A DNA stretch of 64,000 nucleotides from JAPPLB01 sp965206655 (lineage in GTDB: Bacteria > Acidobacteriota > Terriglobia > Bryobacterales > UBA6623): the NCBI GenBank assembly GCA_965206655.1, contig CBDBKC010000032.1, positions 248,001-312,000 on the forward strand, given 5' to 3'. This document shows, piece by piece, positions 25,636 to 35,812 of this stretch. Each line of letters begins with the position of its first letter. The first letter of the stretch is position 1. Made by a program: the position numbers and the translations under genes. The notes beneath the pieces were generated by a model. That model worked only from the letters and a program-made list of their open reading frames with translations, ran no database searches and was not told the DNA's origin.

Positions 25636-28334
25636 GACGATCGAAAAGCTGAGTCCGCACCGCGACCTGCAATGCTTCTTCTTCCGGCGCTCCGCGATCG
25701 CGGCCATGAGCAACGCAACGGCCACCGGTTTCGATGTCAGCGGCACGTGGCGGCAGCAATTCGACTGGGCCGTCATTGAGTGGAATCGTGACAATATCTA
25801 CGAGCACCCGCTCCTCCGCAACCTTCCCGACGGAGATCTCAGCGGGCTTTCGCTGAGCTATGAGGAACGGCGGTCCAACTGCATCCTCATGGACTCCAAA
25901 TTGTTCCCCACGGTTGATTGGCCCTATCTTCGGATTTGGGCCGCGGATTCGAACGGCGACGAGCAGATCTACCGCGTCCGACTGTTCGATCATGCGACCG
26001 TCACTGAAGGCGCGGCCGCGGCGGCGCAGGCGACCTTCACGCTTTCGGGCACCCTTACCGCCGGGGACGTCGTCGAGCTTGCTTGGCTCGACGAGCACTA
26101 TCACCACACGATTACAGGTTCTGACACCATCGCAACCGTGCTTGCTGACCTGGAATTGAACATCGGTGCGTTCTCAATCACGGTCTCGGCATCGCACGAT
26201 GCAACGGGAGGCACGATCACCCTGACGAACCTGACCGCGGGCGAGGAAGGAAACCAACTCGGTGTCATCGCGAACGTAAGCGGCTTTCAAACTGAGAGCT
26301 GGTCGCCGGCGCATCAAACTTTGTCAGGTGGTGTCTCACCTATTCGGTGGAAGGTTGACCTCGATTTCGGCGCTCTCAACGACGTCGGCGGTGGCGGCAT
26401 CCCCACAGACAAAGTTCGTAAGATGCGATGGACCTATGCGGCCGCTCTCCAAGCGAATGCCTACAGCCGTAGCGAGTTCGAGGTGGAGATCACTAATTGG
26501 ACCGTGACCGGTCCTAACCGAACTTACAGCGTCGCCGCACCCAACAGCCGACGCTTCGAGGATGACGGCCCCATCACCTTCAGCGGTACGTGGACACAGA
26601 GCGCGGGCAACTTCTCCGGCGGTACGATTCATCTCACAAACGAGCTTGACGCAAGTGCCTCACTGACCTACACGTCGCAGGTGAGTCACCGACTGCTACT
26701 CGGAACCCGCCGAACGTTCAACGCCGGAATCGTTTCGGTGTCGGTAGACAGTGCACCCTCTCAGATCTTCGACCTCTTCGTCTCCGACGAAGACGTACTG
26801 GCACGCATCGACCTCGGCGCACTCCCATCGGGACAGCATACTGTCGAAGCCACGCTCACCGGCGCCAACCCGTCTTCTTCCGGCAACTCTCTGTACGTCG
26901 ATTTCTTCGAGGAATCATTCGATACGATCACGGTCGACAATCAACCGGCGCGTCCCAACGAAACGCTCGCCACCGACTGGGACACCGACCACTCCCTCGC
27001 TCTCGCCCCGGAGCGAGTTGCGTGGAATCTCGATATGCTTGGCTTTCGTGGACGTGCCAATCACTACGTCGGCGCCATTCTCTTTTACGAACTCGAGAAC
27101 CCGGGAAATGTTTACGCGCAAGGGACGATCACGTTCCAGGGCACACCGGTCTTCAGCCAGACTGTCCAGGTCATCATTGACGGGACCGTCTTCAGCCGCC
27201 TCACTCTGAGTACCGACACGAACGAAAGCATCGCGAAGGCGTTCGAGTTTCTCATCAACGACGGATCCACGGGCGTCCGCGCTTCAAGCTCGGGCGCGGT
27301 ACTCACGATCTATTCCAGGCAACTCGGGACAACCGGAAACGCCATCACCCTTTCCGCTACGCCGACATCCGGCGCCTTCCAGGCCGTCGCAAGCGGGACG
27401 ACGTTGACAGGCGGCGTCGATGGCGAGTGGTTCACCGATACCGCGGCGCTGCCGCGCCTGAACCGTGCCGCGCGTGACTGGCACCGAGCGTATTTCGGCG
27501 CGCTCGACGCCCTCGGCATTGAGGCTACGGCCGCGCTCAGCATGGAACTCTCTCACGGCGACCCCACGCTCACGGCCGGTATTGCTCAGCGTTACCCAGA
27601 CAGCGCGCCGGTGTTACTGAATACACCCTCGTTGCAAACGAACTTCTCGCCCGCCAGTTTGGATTTCTGGAAACAGGCCCTACCTTGAGTTGGCGCAGCT
27701 ACAAGATGAAGCCGGCGTCATCCCCTACTTGCAATTCGGTGAAGTCCAGTGGTGGTACTTCTCAAACATGTCCGGCATGACGTTCTACGACGACTACACC
27801 AAGACCGAGTTTCAAAACCAGTACAGCCGCCCGCTTCATGTCTTCACGAGCAATATCGATTCTCTCGGTTCCTTTCCGGAGGAAGCCGCTTTCTTGCCCG
27901 GCCTCATCGGCAGCTTCACTAGTTCGATACGCTCTTTCGTGAAGACGACCTACTCAACCACAAAGTTCGAAGTCCTTTATCCCCACGACGTGAACGACTT
28001 TGCTTTGACCCGGGTGGTCAACTTTCCTGATAGTGATTGGACCCCCGTCAATCTCGATGTTCTCAAAACTGAGAATTTCACCTACACGGGAAATCGGCGG
28101 CTCGATAGATCGCAGGAGTCGATTCGCTATCCCCTCACCAAGGGCTTCCCTCGCAACCGGGCGTCGCATCTGATTGGCGTCTTCGGGGCTAGCGAGCCTT
28201 GGAACTGGGAACGCCGACTCGCCCAGGCCGAGGCTTTGGAATCTGTTGTCTTATGGGCGTTCGATCAGTTTTCTCTGATCGGCTACGCTCTGCCGTTGAA
28301 GGAGGGGTTGCGTCGGAGTCTCTTTCTGGGTTGA
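25628..28334 (+). pseudogene. large beta-rich phage-tail-associated protein, frameshifted
   Basis: Starting at a GTG (MSETIEKLSPHRDLQ), the first frame runs 686 residues to 27688. An extra C in CCC near 27680 then breaks it: deleting one C turns ...FWKQALP-stop into ...FWKQAYLELAQLQDEAG and continues to 28334, ~900 residues in total. The protein is rich in Thr/Ser beta segments. Its last third (FGALDALGIEATAALSMEL, GEVQWWYFSNMSG) looks like a TIM-barrel glycosidase-like fold. It overlaps the tail-tip gene and was probably its partner, perhaps a receptor-binding or cell-wall-acting part. The family is not firmly recognised. Confidence 0.5.
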
Positions 28335-28369
28335 GCGAAGAGCAGACCCGCAAGCCCGCATAAATCGCA

Positions 28370-28683
28370 TTGAGGAAAACGATTGGCAGCGTCTCGATTC
28401 TGATGATGCTGTTTGTCGCAAGTGCGCCCGCACTCAGTGTCAAGGTGCTCGCGGTCGATGTGCGGAAACGCACGATCGCCGTGCTACTGCCCATGCACAA
28501 CACCCACATCGAGGACGGCTGGCGGCCGATGAAACCGAACTACGAGTCGAACCGGGGCGCTTCTACAAGGCAAAACTCGTTAGCGGCCGAGTGGACACAG
28601 TTAAACGCAACTGGCTCCAAATCGAGGCCGACGACAAGGTGAAAGTGAAGTTTCGGCTTCGGCGAATCCGGTTTCTGGACTAA
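28370..28683 (+). other. possible small secreted protein, probably frameshifted
   Basis: A TTG start at 28370 gives a hydrophobic leader (SVSILMMLFVASAPALS) and then VKVLAVDVRKRTIAVLLP-like text. After ~60 codons the more protein-like sequence (VEPGRFYKAKLVSGRVDTV, then KRNWLQIEADDKVKVKF) is in another frame and ends at the TAA at 28683. It could be one small exported protein with a frame break, or two unrelated open stretches. I do not recognise it. Confidence 0.3.
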
Positions 28684-28690
28684 CCATTGG

Positions 28691-30571
28691 CTAGGGCCGG
28701 ACCGGCTCTTCGATGGGCTCCCGCAGTTCGACGGCGACCCTAAATCCCAGGAAAGGGATCTTTGTCTCCGCCGGCCGGGGCTGGCGGAATGCGCACCGGA
28801 AGACCTTCCTGAGTTCGTCAGCCCAACTGCTTCCGCGGACGACCATGAATCCGGCATCATACCGCTGCTTCCCCTCTCCACCGCCCGGATAGCGCTTATA
28901 CTCGCTTGAAGTCCATTCGTAGACATTGCCCGCCATGTCGTAAAGGAAGAACGGGCTGGCGTGAAACCTGCGCACGGGCGCCGTACCGATGTACGGGTCT
29001 TTGTAGTCTCTCAGCGCCTCCCACCGGAAGTGACGCCCCGATGCAGCATCTCCCAAGTTTCCGACGCCCTCGGGAGGCGGCCAAGCATCACCCCAAGAAA
29101 AGAGTCGGCCGTCTCCGCCTCGTGCCGCATACTCCCACTCGTGCTCCGTCGGTAGCCGATACCGGCGGCCCGAAGCCGTCTCGCCTGGGAGCTTGTTCAA
29201 CCAATCGATGAACGCGAGCGCATCGGCTAAGTCAACGTTGACTACGGGGTGGTCCGCCCCGTTGAGATTCACGCCTCGGTAGTCCCCCGATCTGTGGTTT
29301 CGGCGGAATCTTGCGAATTGTTCATTTGTTACCGGAGTGCTCTGCAGAAAGAAATCTGCGTTTAGGGTTATCGAATGTCGCTTTTCGTCCGGTTGATGGT
29401 CGGGATCATCGTCGAAGGAGCCGATCAATACGCCTTCGGGCGCCGCTGGGATCCGCATAAATTTCATCTTCACCGAGTTAACGAAAGACTCCGTGCGATC
29501 GAGCGGTTTCAAGAATTCGGGGTAATGGCTCTCAAGACGCTGGTAGCGTGCGCGGTCGTGGTCGCTGAGGGCTTCTAATCGGGCGCGGCCCCTGAGCTCG
29601 GAGAGCAGCAAGCTTCCGTAGACGCCGAAGACTCCATCCTTCACTCGCGCATTGGTCTCCGTTAGTTCCGTGAATGCCATGTGGTCGTAGTATTCCGGGC
29701 CCAGATGAATCTGCGGGACTCGGGCCGGGAGCCGATGAAAGAACCCTCGTATCGGCGCGCGAACGGGCGAATCGGGATCACCCGAAAAGTCCAGCCGATC
29801 AATGCGATGACACACCGCGCAAGACTGAGGCGCCCGCAGGCCCTCCGACTCGGGAAGCAGGTTCCCTTCGTCGTCAGACCGCACGGCGTGTCCCGTCAAG
29901 GCGCCGTCCTTGTCATACACCGCGAAGTTCCAAAACGTGTCCTCGCGCTTGCGCAGCACTTCGGCCTCAGGAAAGTCACTCTGCTTGTCGAAAGACTCAG
30001 CCACGATGAGCGTCCCCATTGGGAAGATCAACACGTTGCGATTGTCGAAATAGTTGACCAGTGCATCGGCGATCCTATCTTTGTCGATGTGAAGGATTCT
30101 CCGCCGATGGAACGTGGCGCTATCAACAGGAATGTGCAGCCAATCAGGATTGTCACGATACGGGTGCTCATCCAGCAACGCCTGTAGATCGGGATACGGC
30201 TTCGTCAACTCGTAGTACTTTCCTTCGAAGTATTCTTCAAGCTCCGCCAGGCTCAACTCATTCGCGGGTTCGTCTCGCGTCGCGAGTTCCCAAAGCAACT
30301 CACGGTGTTGAGGGTCGATGCGCGCCAAGTCGATGCTGAGCGAGAGGCCGTCTTGAATCACGACGCTCCCGTCCATTACGCTGGGTGAACTCGCCGTCGC
30401 ACCGAAGAGCGTCTGGAGTTGGTAGAGGAACGAGGCAGCAAGGTAGTGGCTGTTGTGAACCGTTTGCCCGGGGATAGTGAGCTTCAATAGTTCCGAGTCA
30501 TGCCGCTCCGAACACACCCCGGATAGCAGCATGCAGCCCAACACAAACCCAGCCAAGTAGCCACGACGCAC
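28691..30571 (-). CDS. c-type cytochrome (P460-like) fused to an FGE-sulfatase-like domain
   Basis: A 626-residue exported protein with a signal peptide in the first ~20 residues. Residues ~155-260 (NVLIFPMGTLIVAES ... FWNFAVYDKDG) lead to CAVCH (251-255), a single c-type heme site, in the pattern of cytochrome P460 domains. Residues ~395-615 are a formylglycine-generating-enzyme-like fold: TPVTNEQFARF, YRLPTEHEWEYAARGG, FFLYDMAGNVYEWTSSEY, VVRGSSWADE and FLGFRVA. The paired catalytic cysteines of true FGE are not present (only RCAFR), so sulfatase activation is unlikely and a binding or lectin-like role is more probable. The fusion is unusual. It would be periplasmic or outer-membrane facing. 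Confidence 0.75.
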   Translation of the reverse strand: MRRGYLAGFVLGCMLLSGVCSERHDSELLKLTIPGQTVHNSHYLAASFLYQLQTLFGATASSPSVMDGSVVIQDGLSLSIDLARIDPQHRELLWELATRDEPANELSLAELEEYFEGKYYELTKPYPDLQALLDEHPYRDNPDWLHIPVDSATFHRRRILHIDKDRIADALVNYFDNRNVLIFPMGTLIVAESFDKQSDFPEAEVLRKREDTFWNFAVYDKDGALTGHAVRSDDEGNLLPESEGLRAPQSCAVCHRIDRLDFSGDPDSPVRAPIRGFFHRLPARVPQIHLGPEYYDHMAFTELTETNARVKDGVFGVYGSLLLSELRGRARLEALSDHDRARYQRLESHYPEFLKPLDRTESFVNSVKMKFMRIPAAPEGVLIGSFDDDPDHQPDEKRHSITLNADFFLQSTPVTNEQFARFRRNHRSGDYRGVNLNGADHPVVNVDLADALAFIDWLNKLPGETASGRRYRLPTEHEWEYAARGGDGRLFSWGDAWPPPEGVGNLGDAASGRHFRWEALRDYKDPYIGTAPVRRFHASPFFLYDMAGNVYEWTSSEYKRYPGGGEGKQRYDAGFMVVRGSSWADELRKVFRCAFRQPRPAETKIPFLGFRVAVELREPIEEPVRP

Positions 30572-31538
30572 GTTCTTGCAATTGTAGAACGCGTAGCCAC
30601 TCGCGCAGCGTTGGCTGAATCACGAAGGGCGGTTTCCAGACCCAGCTCGTCGCTATAATGTCGATGCTTTCGACCACCGGTATGTGCGCGTGAGAAAGTT
30701 CATCTTCAGTTTCCTCCTAGCCCTGGGCATGCTCGCGATGCTCGAGATTGGCACGCGGCTCATCGTCGAACCGAAGAGCGCGGGCGTTCTCCTCCAACGC
30801 CCCATTCTCGAACTGTATCCCGGCATCGAAAACGCGGGCGACATCTTCTCGGAGGTAACACCCGAAACTCTCGATTGGACCCCCTATGAGCATTGGGTGA
30901 TGCGGCCGAACCTACGAGGTCGCTTCTTTCGTACGAACTCGCTCGGTTTGCGCGGCAAGGAAACGACCATCGAGAAACCAGCGGGCCGCTTTCGCATCGC
31001 AGTGCTCGGAGGCTCCACCGCCTGGGGCTTAGGTGCTTCGAGCGACGCCAAAACCGTTCCCGGCCAACTCGAAACAATCCTCGCTGAAACGTACCCCGGA
31101 CGGGACATTGAGGTCCTGAACGCCGCGCAGATCGGTTACGTCTCGACCCAGGAGTTGATCTATTTCCAGCGAGTGATCTCCCCGATGCAGCCGGACCTCG
31201 TTGTGCTCCTCGACGGATACAACGACATCAATGCCGATTTCATGAACATTGAGCCCGGCTGGCCCCAGAACGCCGCGCTGTTGAGGTCCCGCTATGAGGC
31301 TTCTTGGAAAGTGTTGCCGGCCCGCTACAACCTCGATGCACTGCTGCGCCGTAGCCGTTTCCTGGCGGTCATCTCGGAGGCCTGGCCCGGTGCATCACGA
31401 TCACCTTCGCCGCTGGGGGAGATTTCGGCGGGGGACACCGCTCGAACCTATATTGCCAACGTCACCGCTATCGCCCGTATCGCCGCGCCGGCTCCGGTGT
31501 GGGTCGCGCTACAGCCCAGCCTCATAGCAACCACCAAG

Positions 31539-33204
31539 CCAGGATTTCCATTTTGGCCCTGGCACGGTGAAAGTATACACCCGCGCTGCCCCGAAGACCA
31601 CGTCTTTCCGCGCTGAACCCTGCACATCACCTCCGGCGGCAGGCCCCAAAGCCCGTCCGTCCGCTCACAGACGTTGATGGAGCGGGCTGAACGGCACACC
31701 GGCCGACACTGCTCCCTGCGAAGCCTTTTCGGAGCTAAAAACTGTTGATCCTCGTCCAGGTAACGCTACCCGCTCGGCAGCGGCAGCGCCCAGATCCTGT
31801 GCAGCATGTCACCGAACAGCCGCCGGTTCAGATGCCCCTCGGCCAGCAGCAACCAGTAGTAGCGCGCGTGCTTGACCAGCCGGCCGCCGGTCTTCATCAG
31901 CCGCTGCTGCAAGCTCGTGAGCGACCAACTCTTGATCCTGTTCGGCAGTCCGAGCCGCCGCCACAAGTTGCCCAGGTTGTAGGCCAGCACGCTGAGTTGC
32001 AGTCGCACTTCGTTGGCCCGAAAGCGATGGCACGAAAGCCGCGTCCAGTGCGTGGCCTGTTTGCCTTCTTTAATCCATTGCTCGGCCGTGCCGCGCTTGT
32101 TGTAGAAGCGCACCACCGACCGGCTTGGCAAGCTCATGTTGGTCACGATAAATCCGACCCGCGGGAACAGCTCACCGAGATGATGCTCGACCTTGGCCAC
32201 GATGCGTCGCGGCTTGGACCAACTCTCCGCCTGATAGCGGAAGCTCTTGTAGCGCACCAAGGGCTTGCGACCCGGCCTGCCCGGCGGGCGAAACAAGATG
32301 TCTTCGATCGCCAATTCCAAGCTCTTGTTGGCCGGAATGCGAATGGCGTACTGCACTCCGCGTTCCTCCGAAAACTCATAAATCTCCGGCTTGGCAAAGG
32401 CCGCATCGCCCCGGAAGGTGACCTGTTTGCCCACAGCCTGTTGGCGCTTGATCTCGGGCAGCAGCAACTCCTTCCAGTCCTCAGCGCTGTGCACGTTGCC
32501 TGGACGCAGCTTCGCCGCCAGGCAATCCCCATGCTGGTTGAACAACAACAGCGGGTGGTAGCAGACCGACTCGAAATGGCCGTTGTAGGCGCTGCCCTCT
32601 TGCTGGCCGTGGACAGGGCTTTCGGTCGAATCCATGTCGAGCACGACGCGCTCGGAGTCGTCTTGCGTCTCGGCTTGCGCCACCAGCTCGCGGTTCACAG
32701 CCATCAGCCCCAGCAAGTTCTCCTCGCTCGCCAGCATCTCCGTCTCGAAGCTCTGCAGTCGCGAGGTCAGTGCCCCGCCGCGATCCCAGTTCCTCTTCGA
32801 GCCGATCAAGCGAAACGTCGGGTCAGCCGACACTCGGACGGCGTCATTGAGGTCCTCGTAGCCTGCCAGCCGAGAGTAGACTGACTGCCGCAGCAGATCG
32901 GCCAGCGGGAACTTCTTGTTCAAGCCTTGCCGTGGGTCACTGAGGTGTTCGTCGATCAGCTTCCCGAGTCCGAGTCGCTCGTCCAGCTCGCGGACCAGGA
33001 TCAGCCCGCCGTCGGAAGTGACACGCGATCCTTGGAAATCGACTTTCAATAAGCCGTTGAAGCTTAGCTGGAACGGTTTGTTTTCTTTTTCACCCATTGG
33101 GTGTTGATCTCCTCAGCGCCTTGAGTGCTTTCCAACCCGCATAAATAAAGGCGTCCGAGGCCACCCGATGGTTAGCAGAATCGAAACTAAAGTGGGAATC
33201 CGGG
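31539..33204 (-). mobile_element. IS1380-family element, copy 1, 5-bp target duplication
   Basis: The 1666-bp element has ends CCAGGATTTCCAT (left) and, read inward from the right, CCCGGATTCCCAC. It is flanked by CCAAG direct repeats (31534-31538 and 33205-33209), which fits the 4-5-bp duplication of the family. Its ~175-bp tail past the transposase gene shares blocks with a degenerate integrase gene at 44.9-45.2 kb. Confidence 0.94.
31766..33097 (-). CDS. IS1380-family transposase, copy 1
   Basis: A 443-residue DDE transposase. VVLDMDSTESPVHGQQEG holds the first catalytic Asp and VTFRGDAAFAKPE the second. FYNKRGTAEQWIKEGKQA contains the glutamate in the family's (Y)xxRGxxEQxIKExK motif. The N-terminus (FNGLLKVDFQGSRVTSDGGL) is typical. 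The protein appears identical to copy 3 and differs from copy 2 at a single noted position (Leu for Pro in NEVRLQLSV), so all three are recent. A long antisense frame over the gene is only a shadow. Confidence 0.96.
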   Translation of the reverse strand: MGEKENKPFQLSFNGLLKVDFQGSRVTSDGGLILVRELDERLGLGKLIDEHLSDPRQGLNKKFPLADLLRQSVYSRLAGYEDLNDAVRVSADPTFRLIGSKRNWDRGGALTSRLQSFETEMLASEENLLGLMAVNRELVAQAETQDDSERVVLDMDSTESPVHGQQEGSAYNGHFESVCYHPLLLFNQHGDCLAAKLRPGNVHSAEDWKELLLPEIKRQQAVGKQVTFRGDAAFAKPEIYEFSEERGVQYAIRIPANKSLELAIEDILFRPPGRPGRKPLVRYKSFRYQAESWSKPRRIVAKVEHHLGELFPRVGFIVTNMSLPSRSVVRFYNKRGTAEQWIKEGKQATHWTRLSCHRFRANEVRLQLSVLAYNLGNLWRRLGLPNRIKSWSLTSLQQRLMKTGGRLVKHARYYWLLLAEGHLNRRLFGDMLHRIWALPLPSG

Positions 33205-33457
33205 CCAAGCCCTTGACGGAAGACGAACAGCGCATCGTTGGCGTCAAGGAAATCCAGGTGCCCCGCTATCGAGAGCGCGTCATCGAGGCCCATCGCGCGA
33301 TGGCGCAAGCCGTCCAAGACGCGGGATTCCCGTCCATACAGCTCGAGGACTCGCTCGGAACCCAACCCACCCTGATATTCGCGGACGAATGCCACTTCGG
33401 TGACGACGGGGCAGAGCGAATCGCCTCTCGCATTGCCGCTCGCCTATCCGAGAGTTT

Positions 33458-34140
33458 TTAGCCGGAACCGCTTACTTTTTTACCCACACATAGGCGTGAT
33501 TGCCGAGTTGCCGCGCGTGCGGACTCCGCAGAAGCAGCGCGTCGAGGTACCGCAAGGGAAACAGTAACCACCCCAGTACGAACCATGTCCCTCGTTTCAA
33601 TCCAGCGGAACGGCATCCACAGCTTGGCGTACTCGATCACGACAATCAGCAGCGTCGCGGTCGGTCCGGTAAGCCACCCCTCGCCGACGACCCGCATCGG
33701 AGCGACCAAGCGCCGAAGTCCGTCGAGACTAAACCGCCAGTAGTCGCGTGGATACTCGTGAAAGGGGTGGCAGAAAGGCGCGACAATGCGGCAACCACCT
33801 CCACCTTTGAGACATCGGCGGATCTCAGCAAGGAGTTGCACCGGGTCGGGCGTGTGTTCGATCACCGCGTCACAGTCAACGCGATCGAAGAACTCGTCCC
33901 GGGAAGGGGGAGGTTCTCCGCATCGCAAACAACATCCACACCGGGCAGGGCAATCAGATCGACGTTGATGTATCCGTGTACGTCGTTTCCCGCCCCACCG
34001 ATATACAGATTGCGCAGGCCGAGTGGGATGATCTGTTCCCGGCTCGCCGCGCTGTACCAGACCGGCAAGGGGGGCTGCAGCATCCGTATCAAACGATTCG
34101 AACGCCGGCGCGACAGTTCACTCACCGGATCAGCCTGCAT
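33458..34140 (-). pseudogene. class I SAM methyltransferase, frameshifted
   Basis: Two overlapping minus-strand frames together make one protein. The first (from 34140) gives RNLYIGGAGNDVHGYINVDL, an AdoMet-binding strand-loop, and VVCDAENLPLPG. The second (to 33458) continues DEFFDRVDCDAVIEHTPDP and LAEIRRCLKGGGGCRIVAPF, the usual downstream blocks. The frames meet at a GGG run near 33900; restoring one G would join them. The family resembles small-molecule or sugar methyltransferases. With the SGNH gene convergent beside it, the site may have been part of a surface-polysaccharide locus. Confidence 0.75.
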
Positions 34141-34227
34141 CAGAGTCGATTGTCTCAGATCACCGGCTGCAGCCTCGATGGCGCAACGTACCGTCCGCGC
34201 GGCGAGAGGTCGTAGTCAGAGATCTTC

Positions 34228-35103
34228 CTAAAGAAGGTGAAAGTAGCCGTTGCGCTCGATCACTTCGAGATCCATATCAAACAGACTCGACAAGCCTTCT
34301 GACGAAAGCACCTCATCCTTCGGTCCGTCGCGAAAGATGCGGCCGTCTTTCATCAGAACGATGCGGCCAATCTCTGGGATGATGTCGGGCAGGTGATGAG
34401 TCACGAGTATGACGCTGACTCCCGAGTGGGCGATCTTGCGTAGCGCCTCGCGTAGCTCATCGACCGCGCGCAGATCGAGGCTCGCACTCGGCTCATCAAG
34501 GATGAGCGCCTTCGGGCCGTGAACCAACGCCCGAGCGATCACAACGCGCCGCGATTCGCCCGAGGACATCTCCAACATGTCGTGGTCCGCGAGATAATCG
34601 ATCTCAAGCTCGGCCATCACCTGCGCAACTTTCTCGCGCATCGCGTCGGTTACCTCATTGTGGGGCCAGATCTCGGCGCTACTGAAAAAGCCCGACATCA
34701 CGGCTTCCGCGGCCGTGATCGGCCTCGTACAAGTCTCCACCCAATCGGGTGAGACGATGCCCAACTGGGGACGCAGATGAAAAATGTTCCAGCGGTCTTT
34801 GCCGAGAATCTTGAGCGACCAGTCGTCGACCGTTTGCAGTGGATGCAGCTCGCGCATGATCGTCTTGATCAGCGACGACTTCCCCGAGCCGTTCGGCCCC
34901 ACGATCGCCACCTGCTCGCCCAGCGAGATCGACAGAGTGATTGCATCAAGAACGGTTCTCCGCCCCCGCATGACGCTGACGTTGCGGAAATCAATCAGCG
35001 AGGAATTTTGATTTGAGGAAGGCAGAAAACACTCCAGGGCGGCGGGGGAAAGAAACGGCGATCGTCGCCGAACCGCCGCGACGCCGTGCCAAGTCTCTTT
35101 CAA
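34228..35103 (-). CDS. ABC transporter ATP-binding protein
   Basis: A stand-alone ATPase subunit, 291 residues if the first ATG is used. GPNGSGKSS is Walker A, EMSSGESRRVVIARAL the ABC signature, ALILDEPSASLD Walker B and LVTHHLPDI the switch His. The first ~35 residues (to about SSLIDFRNVSV) are not conserved-looking, so the true start may be internal. No membrane or binding-protein gene accompanies it here. The sequence style (KTIMRELHPLQ..., LRPQLGIVSP) resembles the ModF/YlmA-like soluble ABC proteins rather than a classic importer. Confidence 0.85.
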   Translation of the reverse strand: MKETWHGVAAVRRRSPFLSPAALECFLPSSNQNSSLIDFRNVSVMRGRRTVLDAITLSISLGEQVAIVGPNGSGKSSLIKTIMRELHPLQTVDDWSLKILGKDRWNIFHLRPQLGIVSPDWVETCTRPITAAEAVMSGFFSSAEIWPHNEVTDAMREKVAQVMAELEIDYLADHDMLEMSSGESRRVVIARALVHGPKALILDEPSASLDLRAVDELREALRKIAHSGVSVILVTHHLPDIIPEIGRIVLMKDGRIFRDGPKDEVLSSEGLSSLFDMDLEVIERNGYFHLL

Positions 35104-35118
35104 TCCAGACGCGATCTC

Positions 35119-35608
35119 TTAGTTAAGGATATTCGGTAACGCGTCGATTCCCGACTTGGCGATCATGCCGTCCTGCCGCGCGGTCACGCCGCTCACGCCA
35201 ATGGCCCCGAGGAACTCGTCTTGCCAAATAATCGGTAGTCCGCCTTCGAACGGCATCGCGCCCGGCAACGCTACCAGCGCCGTCCGATTGACGACCGCGT
35301 CTCCAAATACCTTTGTCGGGCGCTTGAAGTTCACGGCGCTCTTGGCCTTGCGAATCGCAACCTCGATGCTGCCTATCTGAACGCCATCCATGCGCTGCAG
35401 GTAAAGCAGGTTACCGCCGTCGTCCAGAACAGCGATCACGACATTCCAGCCGTTCTTCTTCGCATGCGCCTCCGCGGCTGCGGCGATGCCTTTTGTCACT
35501 TCCAGCGTCAGGGCCTTCTTCGAGACCAGCTCCGCACTCGATCCAACACCCGCCAGGGCACAGCACTCCGACAAACGATGCCGCGAGAAACCGCTTCACA
35601 TGTCTCAT
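35119..35608 (-). pseudogene. GlcG/HbpS-like heme-binding family protein, frameshift in the signal peptide
   Basis: The main frame (to 35119) encodes a full GlcG/HbpS-type domain: LTLEVTKGIAAAAEAHAKKN, VVIAVLDDGGNLLYLQRMDG, GGLPIIWQDEFLGAIGVSG. A second frame starting at the ATG at 35608 gives MRHVKRFLAASFVGVLC, a good signal peptide. One extra C in a CCC run near 35555 separates them; removing it yields ...FVGVLCLAGVGSSAELVSK. Either the export signal has been lost or the base is a consensus error. The family binds heme or small ligands in the periplasm; the specific role here is not known. Confidence 0.75.
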
Positions 35609-35812
35609 CAACCTCTCCTCGTCCCGCCCCCGTAGGGCAACCGTGAAGGGGCTATCCTAACAAATCGCAGTAGCGACGGACACTCGTGTCTGTCCTGTTT
35701 GTGTCTGTCCTGCTGAACTCTCTCACCAACCCGACAAACTCGCTGAATGATGCCCATTCCAATTCGAACCAATCACTTGGTAGTGGTCTTACGGGAACGG
35801 TAAACTAGAGCC

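Larger units (their letters stand above)
30690..33461 (+). pseudogene. SGNH/GDSL hydrolase split by an IS1380 element
   Basis: The first part (30690-31538, GTG start; 30684 is an alternative) has one N-terminal membrane span, then AVLGGSTAWGLGAS with the nucleophile serine block, and VVLLDGYNDIN with the Asn of block III. IS1380 copy 1 follows. Removing it and one CCAAG target copy joins ...SLIATTKP to LTEDEQRIVGVKEI (33210 onward), which ends with DECHFGDDGAERIA, the Asp-x-x-His block. The original gene of ~369 codons was thus complete and in frame, and the insertion separates Ser from Asp/His. The native role was probably an O-acyl esterase on a cell-surface polysaccharide. At present it should be inactive. 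Confidence 0.88.

Noticed and set aside
31745..32884. 379-codon open frame antisense to the IS1380 transposase, also at 43008 and 56625
   Set aside because: It repeats exactly with every IS1380 copy, lies wholly over the transposase on the other strand, and is rich in Gln/Arg/Pro as expected of an antisense GC-rich frame.
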